This document shows positions 1-8,619 of a DNA stretch of 64,000 nucleotides, one piece after another. Each line of letters starts with the position of its first letter. Position 1 is the stretch's first letter. The notes beneath the pieces are model-generated. The model was not told the origin of the DNA and did no database searches. It worked only from the letters and a program-made list of their open reading frames with translations. The stretch is from Actinomycetota bacterium (GTDB lineage: Bacteria; Actinomycetota; Actinomycetes; Nanopelagicales; Nanopelagicaceae), in contig WLOP01000001.1 of the NCBI GenBank assembly GCA_009699205.1, positions 1 to 64,000 on the forward strand. Direction: 5' to 3'. Position numbers and translations under genes: made by a program.

Positions 1-44
1 AAGCCTTGGAGCTGACCGGTACTAATAGGCCGAGGATTTAACTA
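1..44 (+). rRNA. rrl: 23S ribosomal RNA, 3' end (partial)
   Basis: The first bases contain the conserved 3' terminal segment of bacterial 23S rRNA (GACCGGTACTAATAGGCCGA), followed by the usual spacer and then 5S. Only the tail is in the window; the rest of the gene and presumably 16S lie upstream. The exact mature 3' end (about 40-44) cannot be fixed from sequence alone. Confidence 0.93.
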
Positions 45-69
45 CAAAGCTGCTACGCGTCCACTGTGT

Positions 70-94
70 GGTTCTCGAGATACGGTCGAGAACC
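70..94 (+). other. 23S-5S spacer hairpin, probable rRNA processing stem
   Basis: A perfect 9-bp inverted repeat (GGTTCTCGA at 70-78, TCGAGAACC at 86-94) with a 7-nt loop lies between the 23S tail and 5S. There is no T-tract, so it is not a terminator. Its place suggests a processing stem of the rRNA precursor; that role is inferred. Confidence 0.5.
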
Positions 95-117
95 AAATGA
101 TTGATATCTCAATAGAG

Positions 118-235
118 TTTCGGCGACCATAGCGTGAGGGAAACACCCGGCTCCATTCCGAACCCGGAAGTTAAGCCTCACAGCGTCGATGGTACTGCAC
201 GGGTGACCTTGTGGGAGAGTAGAACGTTGCCGAAC
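118..235 (+). rRNA. rrf: 5S ribosomal RNA
   Basis: About 118 nt with the conserved 5S core (CATTCCGAACCCGGAAGTTAA near 154-174) and a helix I formed by TTTCGGC at 118-124 pairing with GCCGAA near 229-234. It follows the 23S tail after about 70 nt, as in a standard 16S-23S-5S operon. The ends are judged from helix I pairing and may be off by a few bases. Confidence 0.95.
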
Positions 236-245
236 ATCCTTTATA

Positions 246-286
246 GATCAGGGGCACTTTTTATTAAGTGCCCCTGATCTTTTTTC
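246..286 (+). terminator. Rho-independent terminator of the rRNA operon
   Basis: A perfect 14-bp stem (GATCAGGGGCACTT at 246-259, AAGTGCCCCTGATC at 266-279) with a 6-nt loop, followed by a run of six Ts at 280-285. It lies 10 nt after 5S and closes the rRNA transcript. It is one of only two textbook terminators in the window. Confidence 0.95.
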
Positions 287-328
287 ATCTACGATTGCTT
301 AAGAAGTTTCACATATTTCGAAGAATCT

Positions 329-354
329 AAAAGTTGAATTTAAAAGTTGAGTTT
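329..354 (+). repeat. Two 13-bp direct repeats upstream of the TPR gene
   Basis: AAAAGTTGAATTT (329-341) is followed at once by AAAAGTTGAGTTT (342-354), one mismatch. The pair sits between the rRNA terminator and the gene starting at 383, where its promoter must be. It could be an operator or only AT-rich promoter sequence; no regulator is identified. Confidence 0.45.
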
Positions 355-382
355 AAGAATCGTAGAAAGGGAAGGATTAGCT

Positions 383-1300
383 ATGGAGCGTTCATCGAAT
401 AACTCGCGTCCACCTAAAGGCCGTCCTTCCGGAAAGCCTAGTAGCTCGCGTCCATCATCTTCCAGTAGCTCGCGTCCATCATCTTCCAGTAGCTCGCGTC
501 CATCATCTTCCAGTAGCTCGCGTCCATCATCTTCCAGACCAACTTCCTCACGTCCTTCTTCGGAGAGATCATCCGGAGGCCGCAGTGTCACTCCACGAAC
601 CCCGATGGGGCGTTCAGGAGATCCCACGCGTTTTCGTCCAAGAATTGTTGAACCGCTTATCCCTGAAGAGGTAACAGGTGAAGAGTTAGAAAAGAGCGCG
701 AGAGCGGAACTTCTATCTCTCTCTGCTGATAATGCAAAGGTTGTGGCTCGACATTTAGTGTGTGTAAATATATTTATTGATTCTGATCCAGAGCGCGCAC
801 ATCTGCACGGAATGGCCGCAGCTCATCATGCAGGTCGCTTAGCGATTGCGCGGGAAAGTGCCGGATATGCTGCGTATCGCGCAGGTAAATATGAAATTGC
901 ACTTCGTGAATTACGAGCCGCTCACAGAATCTCTGGTGATGTTTCTATCTGGCCGGTCATGGCTGATTGTGAACGTGGTTTAGGACGCCCAGAGCGGGCG
1001 CTGGAAATGGCTGGATCACCTGAAGTGAAGAAGCTGGATAAAGCTCAAGAGATTGAGATGCGAATAGTTGCCTCTGGCGCTCGTCGTGATTTACGCGAGA
1101 TGGAAGCGGCTGTCATCACATTGACCTGCCGTGAATTAAAGACTGAAGGAACAGAATGGGCGGTCAGACTCCGCTACGCCTATGCAGATGCTCTTGAAGC
1201 TGCGGGTCGACATGGTGAAGCTCGCGAATGGTTTCAAAAATGTGCAGATATTGATGGCGAAGGCGAAACTGATGCTTTGGAGCGTTCACTCAACTATTGA
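383..1300 (+). CDS. TPR-type protein with disordered Ser/Arg/Pro N-terminus
   Basis: A 305-residue protein in two parts. Residues 1 to about 85 are low complexity, rich in Ser, Arg and Pro and built partly from repeats of SSSRPSSS, so probably disordered. The rest is alpha-helical with TPR-like helix pairs (for example AAYRAGKYEIALRELRAAHR and RYAYADALEAAGRHGEAREW), expected to be a protein-binding scaffold. ATG 383 is chosen because GGAAGG lies 8 nt upstream; a TTG at 347 in the same frame lacks such a site. Similar TPR proteins stand near tlyA in other actinobacteria. No catalytic motif is visible and the function is unknown. Confidence 0.8.
   Translation: MERSSNNSRPPKGRPSGKPSSSRPSSSSSSRPSSSSSSRPSSSSSSRPSSSRPTSSRPSSERSSGGRSVTPRTPMGRSGDPTRFRPRIVEPLIPEEVTGEELEKSARAELLSLSADNAKVVARHLVCVNIFIDSDPERAHLHGMAAAHHAGRLAIARESAGYAAYRAGKYEIALRELRAAHRISGDVSIWPVMADCERGLGRPERALEMAGSPEVKKLDKAQEIEMRIVASGARRDLREMEAAVITLTCRELKTEGTEWAVRLRYAYADALEAAGRHGEAREWFQKCADIDGEGETDALERSLNY
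440..535 (+). repeat. Four perfect 24-bp tandem repeats within the TPR gene
   Basis: Four identical in-frame 24-bp units, at 440-463, 464-487, 488-511 and 512-535, each coding SSSRPSSS. Perfect identity including third codon positions means recent duplication by slippage or strong homogenisation. Copy number changes would keep the frame and only alter the length of the disordered tail. Confidence 0.97.
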
Positions 1301-1422
1301 ATATCCACAGATGGATTTCAACAACCTGGTTGATTACGAATTTTGTCAGGAAACACTTCCAAGATTGCCATCTCGCACCCTCGTGAAGTAATGAGGTTCT
1401 GCGCTATTGATGGGAGAAGAAG

Positions 1423-1743
1423 ATGGGTAAAGAGATTGCTAAAGATTATTCGCGTAACGAAGTTTTGATTCACGGACGCGTCAGTACGGTGGCAAGTGAG
1501 AAAGAACTTCCTAGCGGGGATGTCGTCGTCGAATTTAGAGTTGTAGTAGGTCGTAACGGTTCGAGCGGGGTTGACACTCTAGATATTGCAGCATGGAGTG
1601 CGAAATCGCGTCGTACTGCTTTACGTTTAGTCGAAGATGAGTGGGTGGAGATTACTGGGGCAATTCATCGTCGTTTTTGGCGCTCAGCGAGCGGGCTTGC
1701 AAGTCGTTGGCAAGTAGAAGCAAGCACAATTACTAGAATTTAG
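1423..1743 (+). CDS. Short single-stranded DNA-binding (OB-fold) protein
   Basis: A 106-residue protein resembling the SSB OB fold: an early strand pair (EVLIHGRVS), a central FRVVVGR strand, then DTLDIAAWSAKSRRTALRLV, matching the SSB pattern where a short strand is followed by a helix. It lacks the long acidic-tipped C-terminal tail of the replicative SSB that recruits partners, so it is probably an accessory paralogue. A good ribosome site (GGGAGAAGA) precedes ATG 1423. Short SSB-like genes next to tlyA are common in actinobacteria. Its DNA target and role are unproven. Confidence 0.75.
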   Translation: MGKEIAKDYSRNEVLIHGRVSTVASEKELPSGDVVVEFRVVVGRNGSSGVDTLDIAAWSAKSRRTALRLVEDEWVEITGAIHRRFWRSASGLASRWQVEASTITRI

Positions 1744-1815
1744 GTAACGTTGCGCTCAGATCTCGGCTGATTTAGTCGAGTGAGTCACGTGTAGCTGTAG
1801 GAAGGGGAGTGAATT

Positions 1816-2208
1816 ATGGCCAATGATTTCTTGAGCACCATGAAGGTCTACCTTAATAAATTGAACGATGGCGAAAAAACTCCTGCTGAAGTTGCTTCAG
1901 CTCTTAACTCTTGGGTGCGCGAAAGCAGTGAGAGCATCAAAGCAAGAGTTGAAGAAGAAGTGCAATCGACCGTGGCAAAGATGGGTTTTATCAAACGCGA
2001 AGAATTTGAGGCGTTGGCAAAAGAGGTCAACGATTTGAAGAGGGTCCATTCCGCTTCCGGGAAGGTTGGAGCGAGCAGTTCGCGCAAAACCACTGCCAAG
2101 AAGGCTGCCAAGAAGGCTGTTAAGAAAGTAGCCAAGAAAGCTGTTAAGAAAGTTTCGAAGAGTTCGACGAAGAAATCGACCGTTGCAAAGAAAGGTATTA
2201 AACGATGA
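1816..2208 (+). CDS. Lysine-rich coiled-coil protein (phasin/histone H1-like tail)
   Basis: 130 residues. Residues 1-80 form an amphipathic helical region resembling phasin-like or PHA-granule regulator proteins (SESIKARVEEEVQSTVAKMG, EEFEALAKEVNDLKRVH). Residues from about 90 on are a very basic tail of AKKA/VKKV repeats plus Ser/Thr, like histone H1-type bacterial nucleoid proteins. A strong ribosome site (GGAAGGGGAG) precedes the ATG. The tail suggests nucleic acid or polyanion binding and the front suggests oligomerisation; both are inference. Its stop overlaps the start of the next small gene (ATGA), so they are probably co-translated. Confidence 0.75.
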   Translation: MANDFLSTMKVYLNKLNDGEKTPAEVASALNSWVRESSESIKARVEEEVQSTVAKMGFIKREEFEALAKEVNDLKRVHSASGKVGASSSRKTTAKKAAKKAVKKVAKKAVKKVSKSSTKKSTVAKKGIKR

Positions 2209-2357
2209 ACGAAGAGGTCACCCAAGAGGATTTAGTAGCAGAGATTAAAGAGCAACTTTCTCAGATTGACTCTCTACCCATCGACGAACATGCATCTGCG
2301 TTCGAAGGTATTCATCAGAAACTTGGTGAGGCCCTGTCTACTATTGATGGCCTGTAG
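2205..2357 (+). CDS. Small acidic protein of 50 residues upstream of tlyA
   Basis: A short frame starting at an ATG that overlaps the previous stop (ATGA) and ending 21 nt before tlyA. The product begins MNEEVTQEDLVAEIKEQLSQ and is acidic and helical, with no membrane segment or cysteine. M. tuberculosis also has a small hypothetical gene (Rv1693) immediately upstream of tlyA, so position and size agree with a real conserved gene. Its opposite charge to the preceding lysine-rich protein is suggestive, but no function is known. Confidence 0.65.
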   Translation: MNEEVTQEDLVAEIKEQLSQIDSLPIDEHASAFEGIHQKLGEALSTIDGL

Positions 2358-2378
2358 AAAATTCGAGGTAGCAAGTAA

Positions 2379-3167
2379 ATGAAAACTAGGTTAGATGCAG
2401 AACTTGTTCGACGTGGCTTGGCTCGGTCACGCGATCACGCAGCTGACCTCATAGAATCGCGTTCAGTTTTGGTGACAGGAATTCCCGCCTCCAAGCCGGC
2501 AACTCAAGTTGATGCAGAGACCTCAATCACCATACAAGGCGATCGCGATGATTTTGTTTCGCGTGGAGGACACAAACTTGCTGGGGCGTTAGATTCGTTC
2601 ACCCAGATATCTGTGGCTGGCAAACGCTGTTTGGATGCAGGAGCATCCACCGGCGGATTCACTGATGTGTTGTTGCGCCGCGGCGCCGCACAAGTTGTTG
2701 CTGTGGATGTTGGATACGGCCAATTAGCGTGGGAGCTTAGACAGAACCCAGCGGTAATTGTTCTCGACCGGACCAATATTCGTCATCTCACGGGTGAAAT
2801 GGTCGGAGAACCGATTGATTTAGTTGTTGCGGATTTATCTTTTATTTCGCTCACATTGGTCTTGCCCGCACTGGCCGCAGTGTCAAAGTCCGATGCAGAT
2901 TTTGTTCTGATGGTAAAACCGCAATTCGAGGTGGGCAGAGAGAAACTTGGCGCGGGAGGAGTGGTTCGTGATTCTGCTTTACGTCGATCGGCGGTCATGG
3001 AAGTTGCTGATTCTGCTTACGATGTCGGCCTAGGTACTCTCGGTATTGCTGCAAGCCCACTTCCAGGGCCAGCGGGAAATGTTGAGTACTTCCTCTGGTT
3101 ACGTCGAGGCGCTCCTGAAATCAACGGAGCCGATCTCGATGATGCGATTGCTCGTGGCCCACAATGA
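2379..3167 (+). CDS. tlyA: TlyA-family rRNA 2'-O-methyltransferase
   Basis: 262 residues. An N-terminal S4 RNA-binding domain (about 1-60) is followed by a FtsJ-type methyltransferase domain. Visible are SRGGHKLAGAL near 61-71, the SAM loop LDAGASTGGFTDVLL, VVADLSFISL, MVKPQFE and the final NVEYFLW, together giving the K-D-K-E set expected of 2'-O-ribose methylation. In mycobacteria TlyA methylates 16S and 23S rRNA and its loss gives capreomycin resistance. GAGG precedes ATG 2379, and the gene overlaps nadK by 4 bp. Confidence 0.95.
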   Translation: MKTRLDAELVRRGLARSRDHAADLIESRSVLVTGIPASKPATQVDAETSITIQGDRDDFVSRGGHKLAGALDSFTQISVAGKRCLDAGASTGGFTDVLLRRGAAQVVAVDVGYGQLAWELRQNPAVIVLDRTNIRHLTGEMVGEPIDLVVADLSFISLTLVLPALAAVSKSDADFVLMVKPQFEVGREKLGAGGVVRDSALRRSAVMEVADSAYDVGLGTLGIAASPLPGPAGNVEYFLWLRRGAPEINGADLDDAIARGPQ

Positions 3168-4033
3168 GCGATATGAAGAATCCACGGAAGGTTCTGCTAG
3201 TTGTTAATGCATCACGGGTTGATGCTAAATCCGCGGCTGCGCAACTATCAGATTTACTTGTAGCTCAAGGTTTTGAAATATTGGTGAGCGGTGATAGTCA
3301 GATTCCCGGAACTTCCCGTTTTGATAGCGCCACCTTAGATAAGTGCGAGATTGCAATCGTCTTAGGTGGCGATGGCACGATGTTGCGTGGAGCTGAAGCT
3401 GTGCGTGGAACCAATATTCCACTGCTTGGAGTCAATTTAGGGCATGTGGGATTTCTAGCCGAGGTTGAGAAACCTACGATTGAAGAAATATCCGCAGCCG
3501 TTATTTCTAAGAGTTACATTTGTGATCCACGGATGGTGCTCGGATATGCGGTTCACCGCGGCGAGGTTGAAGTTGCCAGGGGATGGGCTCTCAATGAAGT
3601 GACAATAGAACGTGAAAGCACCTCCATGCTCCAACTGTTTGTGCAAATAGATCGTCGTCCACTTTCTCGCTGGGGATGCGATGGATTGATCTGCTCCACC
3701 CCCACAGGCTCTACCGCATATGCATTTTCAGCGGGAGGACCAGTGGTGTGGCCCGAAGTAGAGGCATTTGTTCTTCTGCCTATTTCAGCGCATGCACTAT
3801 TTTCCAAACCCATGGTGGTTTCCCCTAATTCAGAGATTGTTATTGATATTGAATCCACGGGAGCTCTTCTCTTGGGCGATTCACTGCGACAATTCCGACT
3901 TGAGTCTGGAGATCGCGTCACGATCACTAAGGATTCCGGAAATGTTCAATTAGCGCATCTGAGTGAGAGCATCTTCAGCGATCGTTTAGTAGCGAAGTTC
4001 AAATTACCAGTTGAAGGCTGGCGCGGTGAGTGA
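3164..4033 (+). CDS. nadK: NAD kinase
   Basis: 289 residues. It phosphorylates NAD to NADP using ATP or polyphosphate. The signature GGDGTML is at residues 68-74, the NE motif appears in WALNEVTIERE, and the glycine-rich PTGSTAYAFSAGGP loop follows. Length matches the family. It overlaps tlyA (ATGA) and its 3' end overlaps recN, so tlyA-nadK-recN form one transcription unit, the same order as Rv1694-Rv1696 in M. tuberculosis. Confidence 0.97.
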   Translation: MSDMKNPRKVLLVVNASRVDAKSAAAQLSDLLVAQGFEILVSGDSQIPGTSRFDSATLDKCEIAIVLGGDGTMLRGAEAVRGTNIPLLGVNLGHVGFLAEVEKPTIEEISAAVISKSYICDPRMVLGYAVHRGEVEVARGWALNEVTIERESTSMLQLFVQIDRRPLSRWGCDGLICSTPTGSTAYAFSAGGPVVWPEVEAFVLLPISAHALFSKPMVVSPNSEIVIDIESTGALLLGDSLRQFRLESGDRVTITKDSGNVQLAHLSESIFSDRLVAKFKLPVEGWRGE

Positions 4034-5762
4034 ACGTTCTTATATAGAGGAAATCTCTATCCGTAACCTCGGTGTTATCGATACGGCTACTGTCGAATTG
4101 TCTCCAGGTTTCACCGTTTTGACAGGAGAAACCGGTGCTGGCAAAACCATGATTCTTACTGCTCTTTCACTTGTTCTTGGAGGAAAGAGCGACTCATCGC
4201 TAGTGAGACAAGGTGAAGAAAGGCTCTTGGCCTCCGCTACTTTTGCCCTACCTTCTACTTTTGTTAAAGAACTATCAACGCACGATAGCGAAGAGGTTGC
4301 AGATTACATTGAGGATGGTCAACTAATTCTCGCCCGAACTGTTACTAGCGCCGGAAAGAGTAAAGCCACAGCAGGCGGAGTTAGCGTGCCATTGAGTACA
4401 TTGTCCGAACTCGGTGAACTCTTTGTAGAGATCCACTCGCAGGCTGCAAGTATGAGTATCACTAAGGTTGCTCGTCAACGTGAGTTATTGGATCGATTCG
4501 CTGGTGCGCCGCTCCACAGCGCTTTGCGCGATTTCCAAATGGTGTATGCAGAACACCGCCAACTACAGGACCGTCTGATCCAGGCTAAAAAGAGTCGAGA
4601 GAGCCGGGATAAGGAAGTTGCAGATTTACTCATCTTCATTTCTGATTGTAAAAAAGTGCAACCAGAATCCAATGAGTTCACATCTCTGAGCGTCGAATTT
4701 TCGAGGTTAAGTTCAGTTGAACAGTTACGCGTTGCTGTGGATCAGAGCGTCAATCTGCTTAACGATGATGAGAACGGAATCTTGACACTCTTAAACCAAG
4801 CACGTAAATCCCTTGAAAGTGCGACAGCTATGGATTCGACTCTTGAACCATTTTCGGTCAATCTTGCTGAGAGTTTTTTCCTCGCCAGCGATTCCGCTCA
4901 ATCTTTGAATTCATACTTATCAGCTTTAGAAGCCGACCCTGCTCGACTCGAATACATCCTCAGTAGACGAGCTGAAATCTCGGCATTTGTGAAGAAACAT
5001 GGCGCGGGAGGAGAGATCGAAGAGGAAGTTGCGCGCGCTCTGCAACGTTTTTCCGATTCGGAAGTTCTTGTGGCCGATTTATCGGGTGGCGAAGAAAGAA
5101 TTCTTCAGATGCAAAGCGAGTTAGATGCGGTTTTTGCGCGCCTCCTAAAAGCAGGAGCGAAATTGTCATCGTTACGAAGTAAATTCGCAGAAGAACTCTC
5201 TGAGAAAGTTAGCACTGAAATTAAGGCCCTATCAATGCCACACACGAATATGGTCTGTCTTGTTGAATCATTGGATTATCAAAGTCAACTCCGATTCGTT
5301 GATTTCGGCCCATCTGGAGGCGATGAAATTTCTATGCTCTTGCAAAGCCATAAAGATGCTCCACTCGTTCCGATTGCAAAAGGAGCAAGTGGTGGCGAAC
5401 TTTCACGAGTAATGCTTGCATTAGAAGTGGTGCTTGCTCAAAGTGCACCTGTAGGAACATATATTTTTGATGAAATTGACGCGGGGGTGGGAGGAAAAGC
5501 AGCCGTGGAGGTCGGTAGACGTTTATTGCAACTTTCTCGCCACGCACAAGTAATTGTTGTCACGCATTTACCTCAAGTTGCAGCTTGGGCAGATGCGCAT
5601 TTTGTTCTACGAAAGAGCAATGATGGTCGAGTCGTTCAAAGCGGAATCGAAAAGGTGGATAAGCAATCGCGCGTGGAAGAGATCGCGCGAATGCTTGCTG
5701 GACAGGAAGATTCTCGCAGCGCCCGAGAACACGCCGCCGAACTCCTTAACTTGCCTAAATGA
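4026..5762 (+). CDS. recN: DNA repair protein RecN
   Basis: 578 residues from GTG 4026, which overlaps the nadK stop; a TTG at 4011 is an alternative. RecN is an SMC-like ATPase acting early in double-strand break repair. The Walker A motif GETGAGKT is at residues 34-41. Long coiled-coil arms with a hinge follow, then GASGGELSRVMLALEVVL (ABC signature) and YIFDEIDAGVGGKAA (Walker B), with VTHLPQVAAWAD at the end. The genes usually found between recN and pyrG in actinobacteria (the steA/steB-type pair) are absent here. Confidence 0.96.
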   Translation: MSERSYIEEISIRNLGVIDTATVELSPGFTVLTGETGAGKTMILTALSLVLGGKSDSSLVRQGEERLLASATFALPSTFVKELSTHDSEEVADYIEDGQLILARTVTSAGKSKATAGGVSVPLSTLSELGELFVEIHSQAASMSITKVARQRELLDRFAGAPLHSALRDFQMVYAEHRQLQDRLIQAKKSRESRDKEVADLLIFISDCKKVQPESNEFTSLSVEFSRLSSVEQLRVAVDQSVNLLNDDENGILTLLNQARKSLESATAMDSTLEPFSVNLAESFFLASDSAQSLNSYLSALEADPARLEYILSRRAEISAFVKKHGAGGEIEEEVARALQRFSDSEVLVADLSGGEERILQMQSELDAVFARLLKAGAKLSSLRSKFAEELSEKVSTEIKALSMPHTNMVCLVESLDYQSQLRFVDFGPSGGDEISMLLQSHKDAPLVPIAKGASGGELSRVMLALEVVLAQSAPVGTYIFDEIDAGVGGKAAVEVGRRLLQLSRHAQVIVVTHLPQVAAWADAHFVLRKSNDGRVVQSGIEKVDKQSRVEEIARMLAGQEDSRSAREHAAELLNLPK

Positions 5763-5798
5763 AGTTACTTGCCAGATTTGATGATAGGTTGGTCTCCC

Positions 5799-7433
5799 AT
5801 GGGCCAACCTCATGTGACTAAACATTTATTCGTTACCGGCGGAGTCGCCTCAAGTTTAGGTAAAGGGCTTACAGCCTCAAGTTTAGGTCGACTTTTACGC
5901 TCCCGCGGTTTACGGGTGACCATGCAGAAGCTGGATCCATATCTCAATGTTGATCCAGGAACGATGAATCCTTTTCAGCACGGTGAAGTTTTTGTTACTG
6001 ACGATGGAGCTGAGACTGATTTAGATATCGGTCACTACGAACGATTTTTGGATACGAACTTACATGGCTCTGCGAATGTAACTACCGGGCAAGTGTATTC
6101 ACGCGTTATTGCACGCGAGCGCCGTGGGGAGTATTTAGGGGAGACTGTTCAAGTAATTCCTCATATTACAAATGAGATTAAAGAGCGTATCCGAGCGATG
6201 GCTGCTCCCGATATCGACATTGTTATTACTGAAGTGGGTGGCACGGTGGGAGATATTGAATCCCAACCTTTCTTGGAAGCCGCACGTCAGATCCGCCAAG
6301 AAGTGGGGCGGGAAAATGTTTTCTATTTGCATGTTTCGTTAGTGCCTTACATCGGCCCATCGGGCGAGCTCAAAACAAAGCCAACCCAACATAGCGTTCA
6401 GGCCTTGCGCAGCATAGGTATCGCTCCAGATGCAATTGTTATTCGTTCTGATCGAGAAATACCTGCATCTGTAAAGAAGAAGATCTCTCTGATGTGCGAT
6501 GTTGATTTAGAGGCGGTAGTTGCCGCTGTCGACGCTCCATCTATTTACGATATTCCGAAGGTTCTTTTTTCAGAGGGGCTCGATTCATATGTCGTGCGGC
6601 GTTTAGGTTTACCTTTCAAGGATGTTGATTGGACTGAGTGGGATGCCCTGCTTAAGAAAGTGCACCACCCTGCGCATGTGGTACGCGTTGCTTTAGTTGG
6701 TAAGTATGTTGATCTTCCGGATGCATACCTCTCCGTAACCGAAGCCTTGCGCGCAGGTGGGTTCGCCAATAATGCAAAGGTAGAAATCAAGTGGGTAGTC
6801 AGCGATGATTGTGAAACAGCCGAAGGGGCAGAGAAACTCTTAAGCGATGTCGATGCGATCTGCGTGCCAGGAGGTTTTGGTATTCGCGGTATCGAAGGCA
6901 AAGTTGGGGCTTTGCGATATGCGCGCGAAAAGAGGATTCCAACGTTAGGACTATGTCTTGGCTTGCAGTGCATGGTAATTGAGGCGGCACGAAATCTTGC
7001 TGGAATTTCGGATGCAAATTCTGCTGAATTTTCGCCAGAAACACGTTCTCCTGTAATTTCGACAATGGTAGATCAACGTGAAATTGTTTCCGGGCAAGGC
7101 GATATGGGCGCAACGATGCGTTTAGGTTTGTATAAAGCTTCACTTGTAAAAGGATCAGTGGTTGCGGGTGCGTATGGCGCACTCGAAGTTTCCGAAAGAC
7201 ATCGCCACCGTTACGAAGTTAATAACGATTATCGCGAAGTTCTAGCAGAAGCAGGATTGGTTTTTTCTGGATTGTTCGCAGAGCGCAACCTTGTAGAGTT
7301 TGTCGAACTCCCGCATTCGGTTCACCCGTATTACGTTGGAACTCAAGCACACCCTGAGTTCCGCTCGCGCCCCACTCGGCCTCATCCGCTTTTTGCTGGA
7401 TTGATCCAAGCTGCGATTGAAGCGAAAAGGTAA
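5799..7433 (+). CDS. pyrG: CTP synthase
   Basis: 544 residues from ATG 5799. It makes CTP from UTP, ATP and glutamine. The N-terminal synthase domain starts [16 protein letters not shown]; the C-terminal class I glutamine amidotransferase has the nucleophile in GLCLGLQCM and a catalytic His in QAHPEF. The frame is open back to TTG 5769, but 5799 gives the usual CTP synthase N-terminus and length. AGGTTGG lies 6 nt upstream; a TAGGTT hexamer at 5785-5790 could also serve as a promoter with an almost leaderless start. Confidence 0.96.
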   Translation: MGQPHVTKHLFVTGGVASSLGKGLTASSLGRLLRSRGLRVTMQKLDPYLNVDPGTMNPFQHGEVFVTDDGAETDLDIGHYERFLDTNLHGSANVTTGQVYSRVIARERRGEYLGETVQVIPHITNEIKERIRAMAAPDIDIVITEVGGTVGDIESQPFLEAARQIRQEVGRENVFYLHVSLVPYIGPSGELKTKPTQHSVQALRSIGIAPDAIVIRSDREIPASVKKKISLMCDVDLEAVVAAVDAPSIYDIPKVLFSEGLDSYVVRRLGLPFKDVDWTEWDALLKKVHHPAHVVRVALVGKYVDLPDAYLSVTEALRAGGFANNAKVEIKWVVSDDCETAEGAEKLLSDVDAICVPGGFGIRGIEGKVGALRYAREKRIPTLGLCLGLQCMVIEAARNLAGISDANSAEFSPETRSPVISTMVDQREIVSGQGDMGATMRLGLYKASLVKGSVVAGAYGALEVSERHRHRYEVNNDYREVLAEAGLVFSGLFAERNLVEFVELPHSVHPYYVGTQAHPEFRSRPTRPHPLFAGLIQAAIEAKR

Positions 7434-7496
7434 AATTCACTCAAAAAGTGAGAGTAGGCTCTTCTTATTCAGCGACGAATGTATGAGGAGTAAAAA

Positions 7497-8600
7497 ATGA
7501 TTGTTGGCGTACCCAAGGAAATCAAATCTCAAGAATCCCGCGTAGCTATTACGCCTGAAGGAGTTCATGAATTTGTCAGCTCCGGACATACGGTACTCAT
7601 CGAAAAAGGTGCGGGATTAGGTTCGGCGATCAATGATGAAGCTTTTGTTACTCAAGGAGCAAAGATTATTGAAACTGCCGACGAAGTGTGGAGCAGCGCT
7701 GATCTAATTTTGAAAGTAAAGGAACCGATCGCTGTTGAGTATCCAAAAATGCGCAAAGGTCAGGTTCTATTTACCTATTTACATTTAGCTGCATCGAAAG
7801 AATGCACCGATGCTCTCATCGCAAGTGGTACAACTGCGATTGCATACGAAACAGTTGAAGTTAATGGTTCACTTCCTCTTCTCGCTCCCATGAGCGAGGT
7901 TGCTGGTCGTATGGCTACTCAAGTGGGAGCTTCTGCGCTGCAAAAACCCAATGGAGGTCGCGGAGTTCTCTTGGGTGGAGTCCCTGGAGTTGCCGGAGGC
8001 AAAGTTGTTGTTATCGGCGGGGGAGTAGCCGGTTTGAATGCTGCTGTAATCGCGATTGGGATGGGCGCTGACGTCACAGTGATCGATCGCAGTATCTCCC
8101 GATTGCAGTTTATTGACGCTGTTTATGCTGGCAGAATTAAAACTCTTGCGGCTTCTCAACATGCAATAAACCAACAAGTTTCCCAAGCCGACCTCGTAGT
8201 CGGTGCAGTTCTTGTACATGGAGCAAAAGCTCCTAAATTGGTTTCTAACGCTCAAGTAAAATTGATGAAACCTGGTTCAGTGCTGGTAGATATCGCCATT
8301 GATCAAGGTGGTTGTTTCGAAGATTCTCGCGCCACTACGCATGCCGAACCTACATTTAAGATTCACGACAGTATTTTTTACTGTGTTGCAAATATGCCTG
8401 GAGCAGTTCCAGTAACCTCCACCTACGCTCTTACCAACGCAACGCTTCCATATGCGATCGCAATCGCAAATAAGGGTTGGGTTGCAGCGTTAGCTGCAGA
8501 TAAGGCGCTGGCTTTGGGGCTCAATGTTCATGAAGGCCATGTCTACTACGAAGCGGTATCTACGGCTCACGGATACGAATTCCATACATTAGCTTCATAG
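7497..8600 (+). CDS. ald: Alanine dehydrogenase
   Basis: 367 residues, the family length. It interconverts L-alanine and pyruvate with NAD. The start [20 protein letters not shown] is typical, with substrate-site Lys in ILKVKEP and His in FTYLHLAA, and the Rossmann loop [13 protein letters not shown]. The conserved [21 protein letters not shown] block is near the C-terminus. GAGGAG lies 7 nt before ATG 7497. Alanine dehydrogenase here takes the place of the NUDIX gene often found between pyrG and xerD in actinobacteria. Confidence 0.97.
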   Translation: MIVGVPKEIKSQESRVAITPEGVHEFVSSGHTVLIEKGAGLGSAINDEAFVTQGAKIIETADEVWSSADLILKVKEPIAVEYPKMRKGQVLFTYLHLAASKECTDALIASGTTAIAYETVEVNGSLPLLAPMSEVAGRMATQVGASALQKPNGGRGVLLGGVPGVAGGKVVVIGGGVAGLNAAVIAIGMGADVTVIDRSISRLQFIDAVYAGRIKTLAASQHAINQQVSQADLVVGAVLVHGAKAPKLVSNAQVKLMKPGSVLVDIAIDQGGCFEDSRATTHAEPTFKIHDSIFYCVANMPGAVPVTSTYALTNATLPYAIAIANKGWVAALAADKALALGLNVHEGHVYYEAVSTAHGYEFHTLAS

Positions 8601-8606
8601 GGGCCT

Positions 8607-8619
8607 AAACTCCTCAAGT
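8607..8619 (+). promoter_or_regulatory. Possible -10 element of xerD
   Basis: TAAACT lies 8 nt before ATG 8620. No Shine-Dalgarno sequence is at the correct distance, so a very short or absent leader is likely. The fit is weaker than the exact 6-nt cases elsewhere. Confidence 0.35.

Noticed and set aside
440-535. Tandem repeats as a possible CRISPR array
   Set aside because: The 24-bp units are directly joined with no spacers and are in frame within a coding gene.
340-627. Minus-strand ORF with repeated EDDGRELL units
   Set aside because: It is the antisense reading of the tandem repeat in the TPR gene, without a ribosome site.
1848-2225. Minus-strand ORF opposite the lysine-rich gene
   Set aside because: Shadow caused by AAG-rich codons on the plus strand; plus-strand gene has a strong ribosome site and good codon pattern.
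7434-7456. TCACT...AGTGA hairpin after pyrG as a terminator
   Set aside because: Five-base stem without a T-run; too weak to call.
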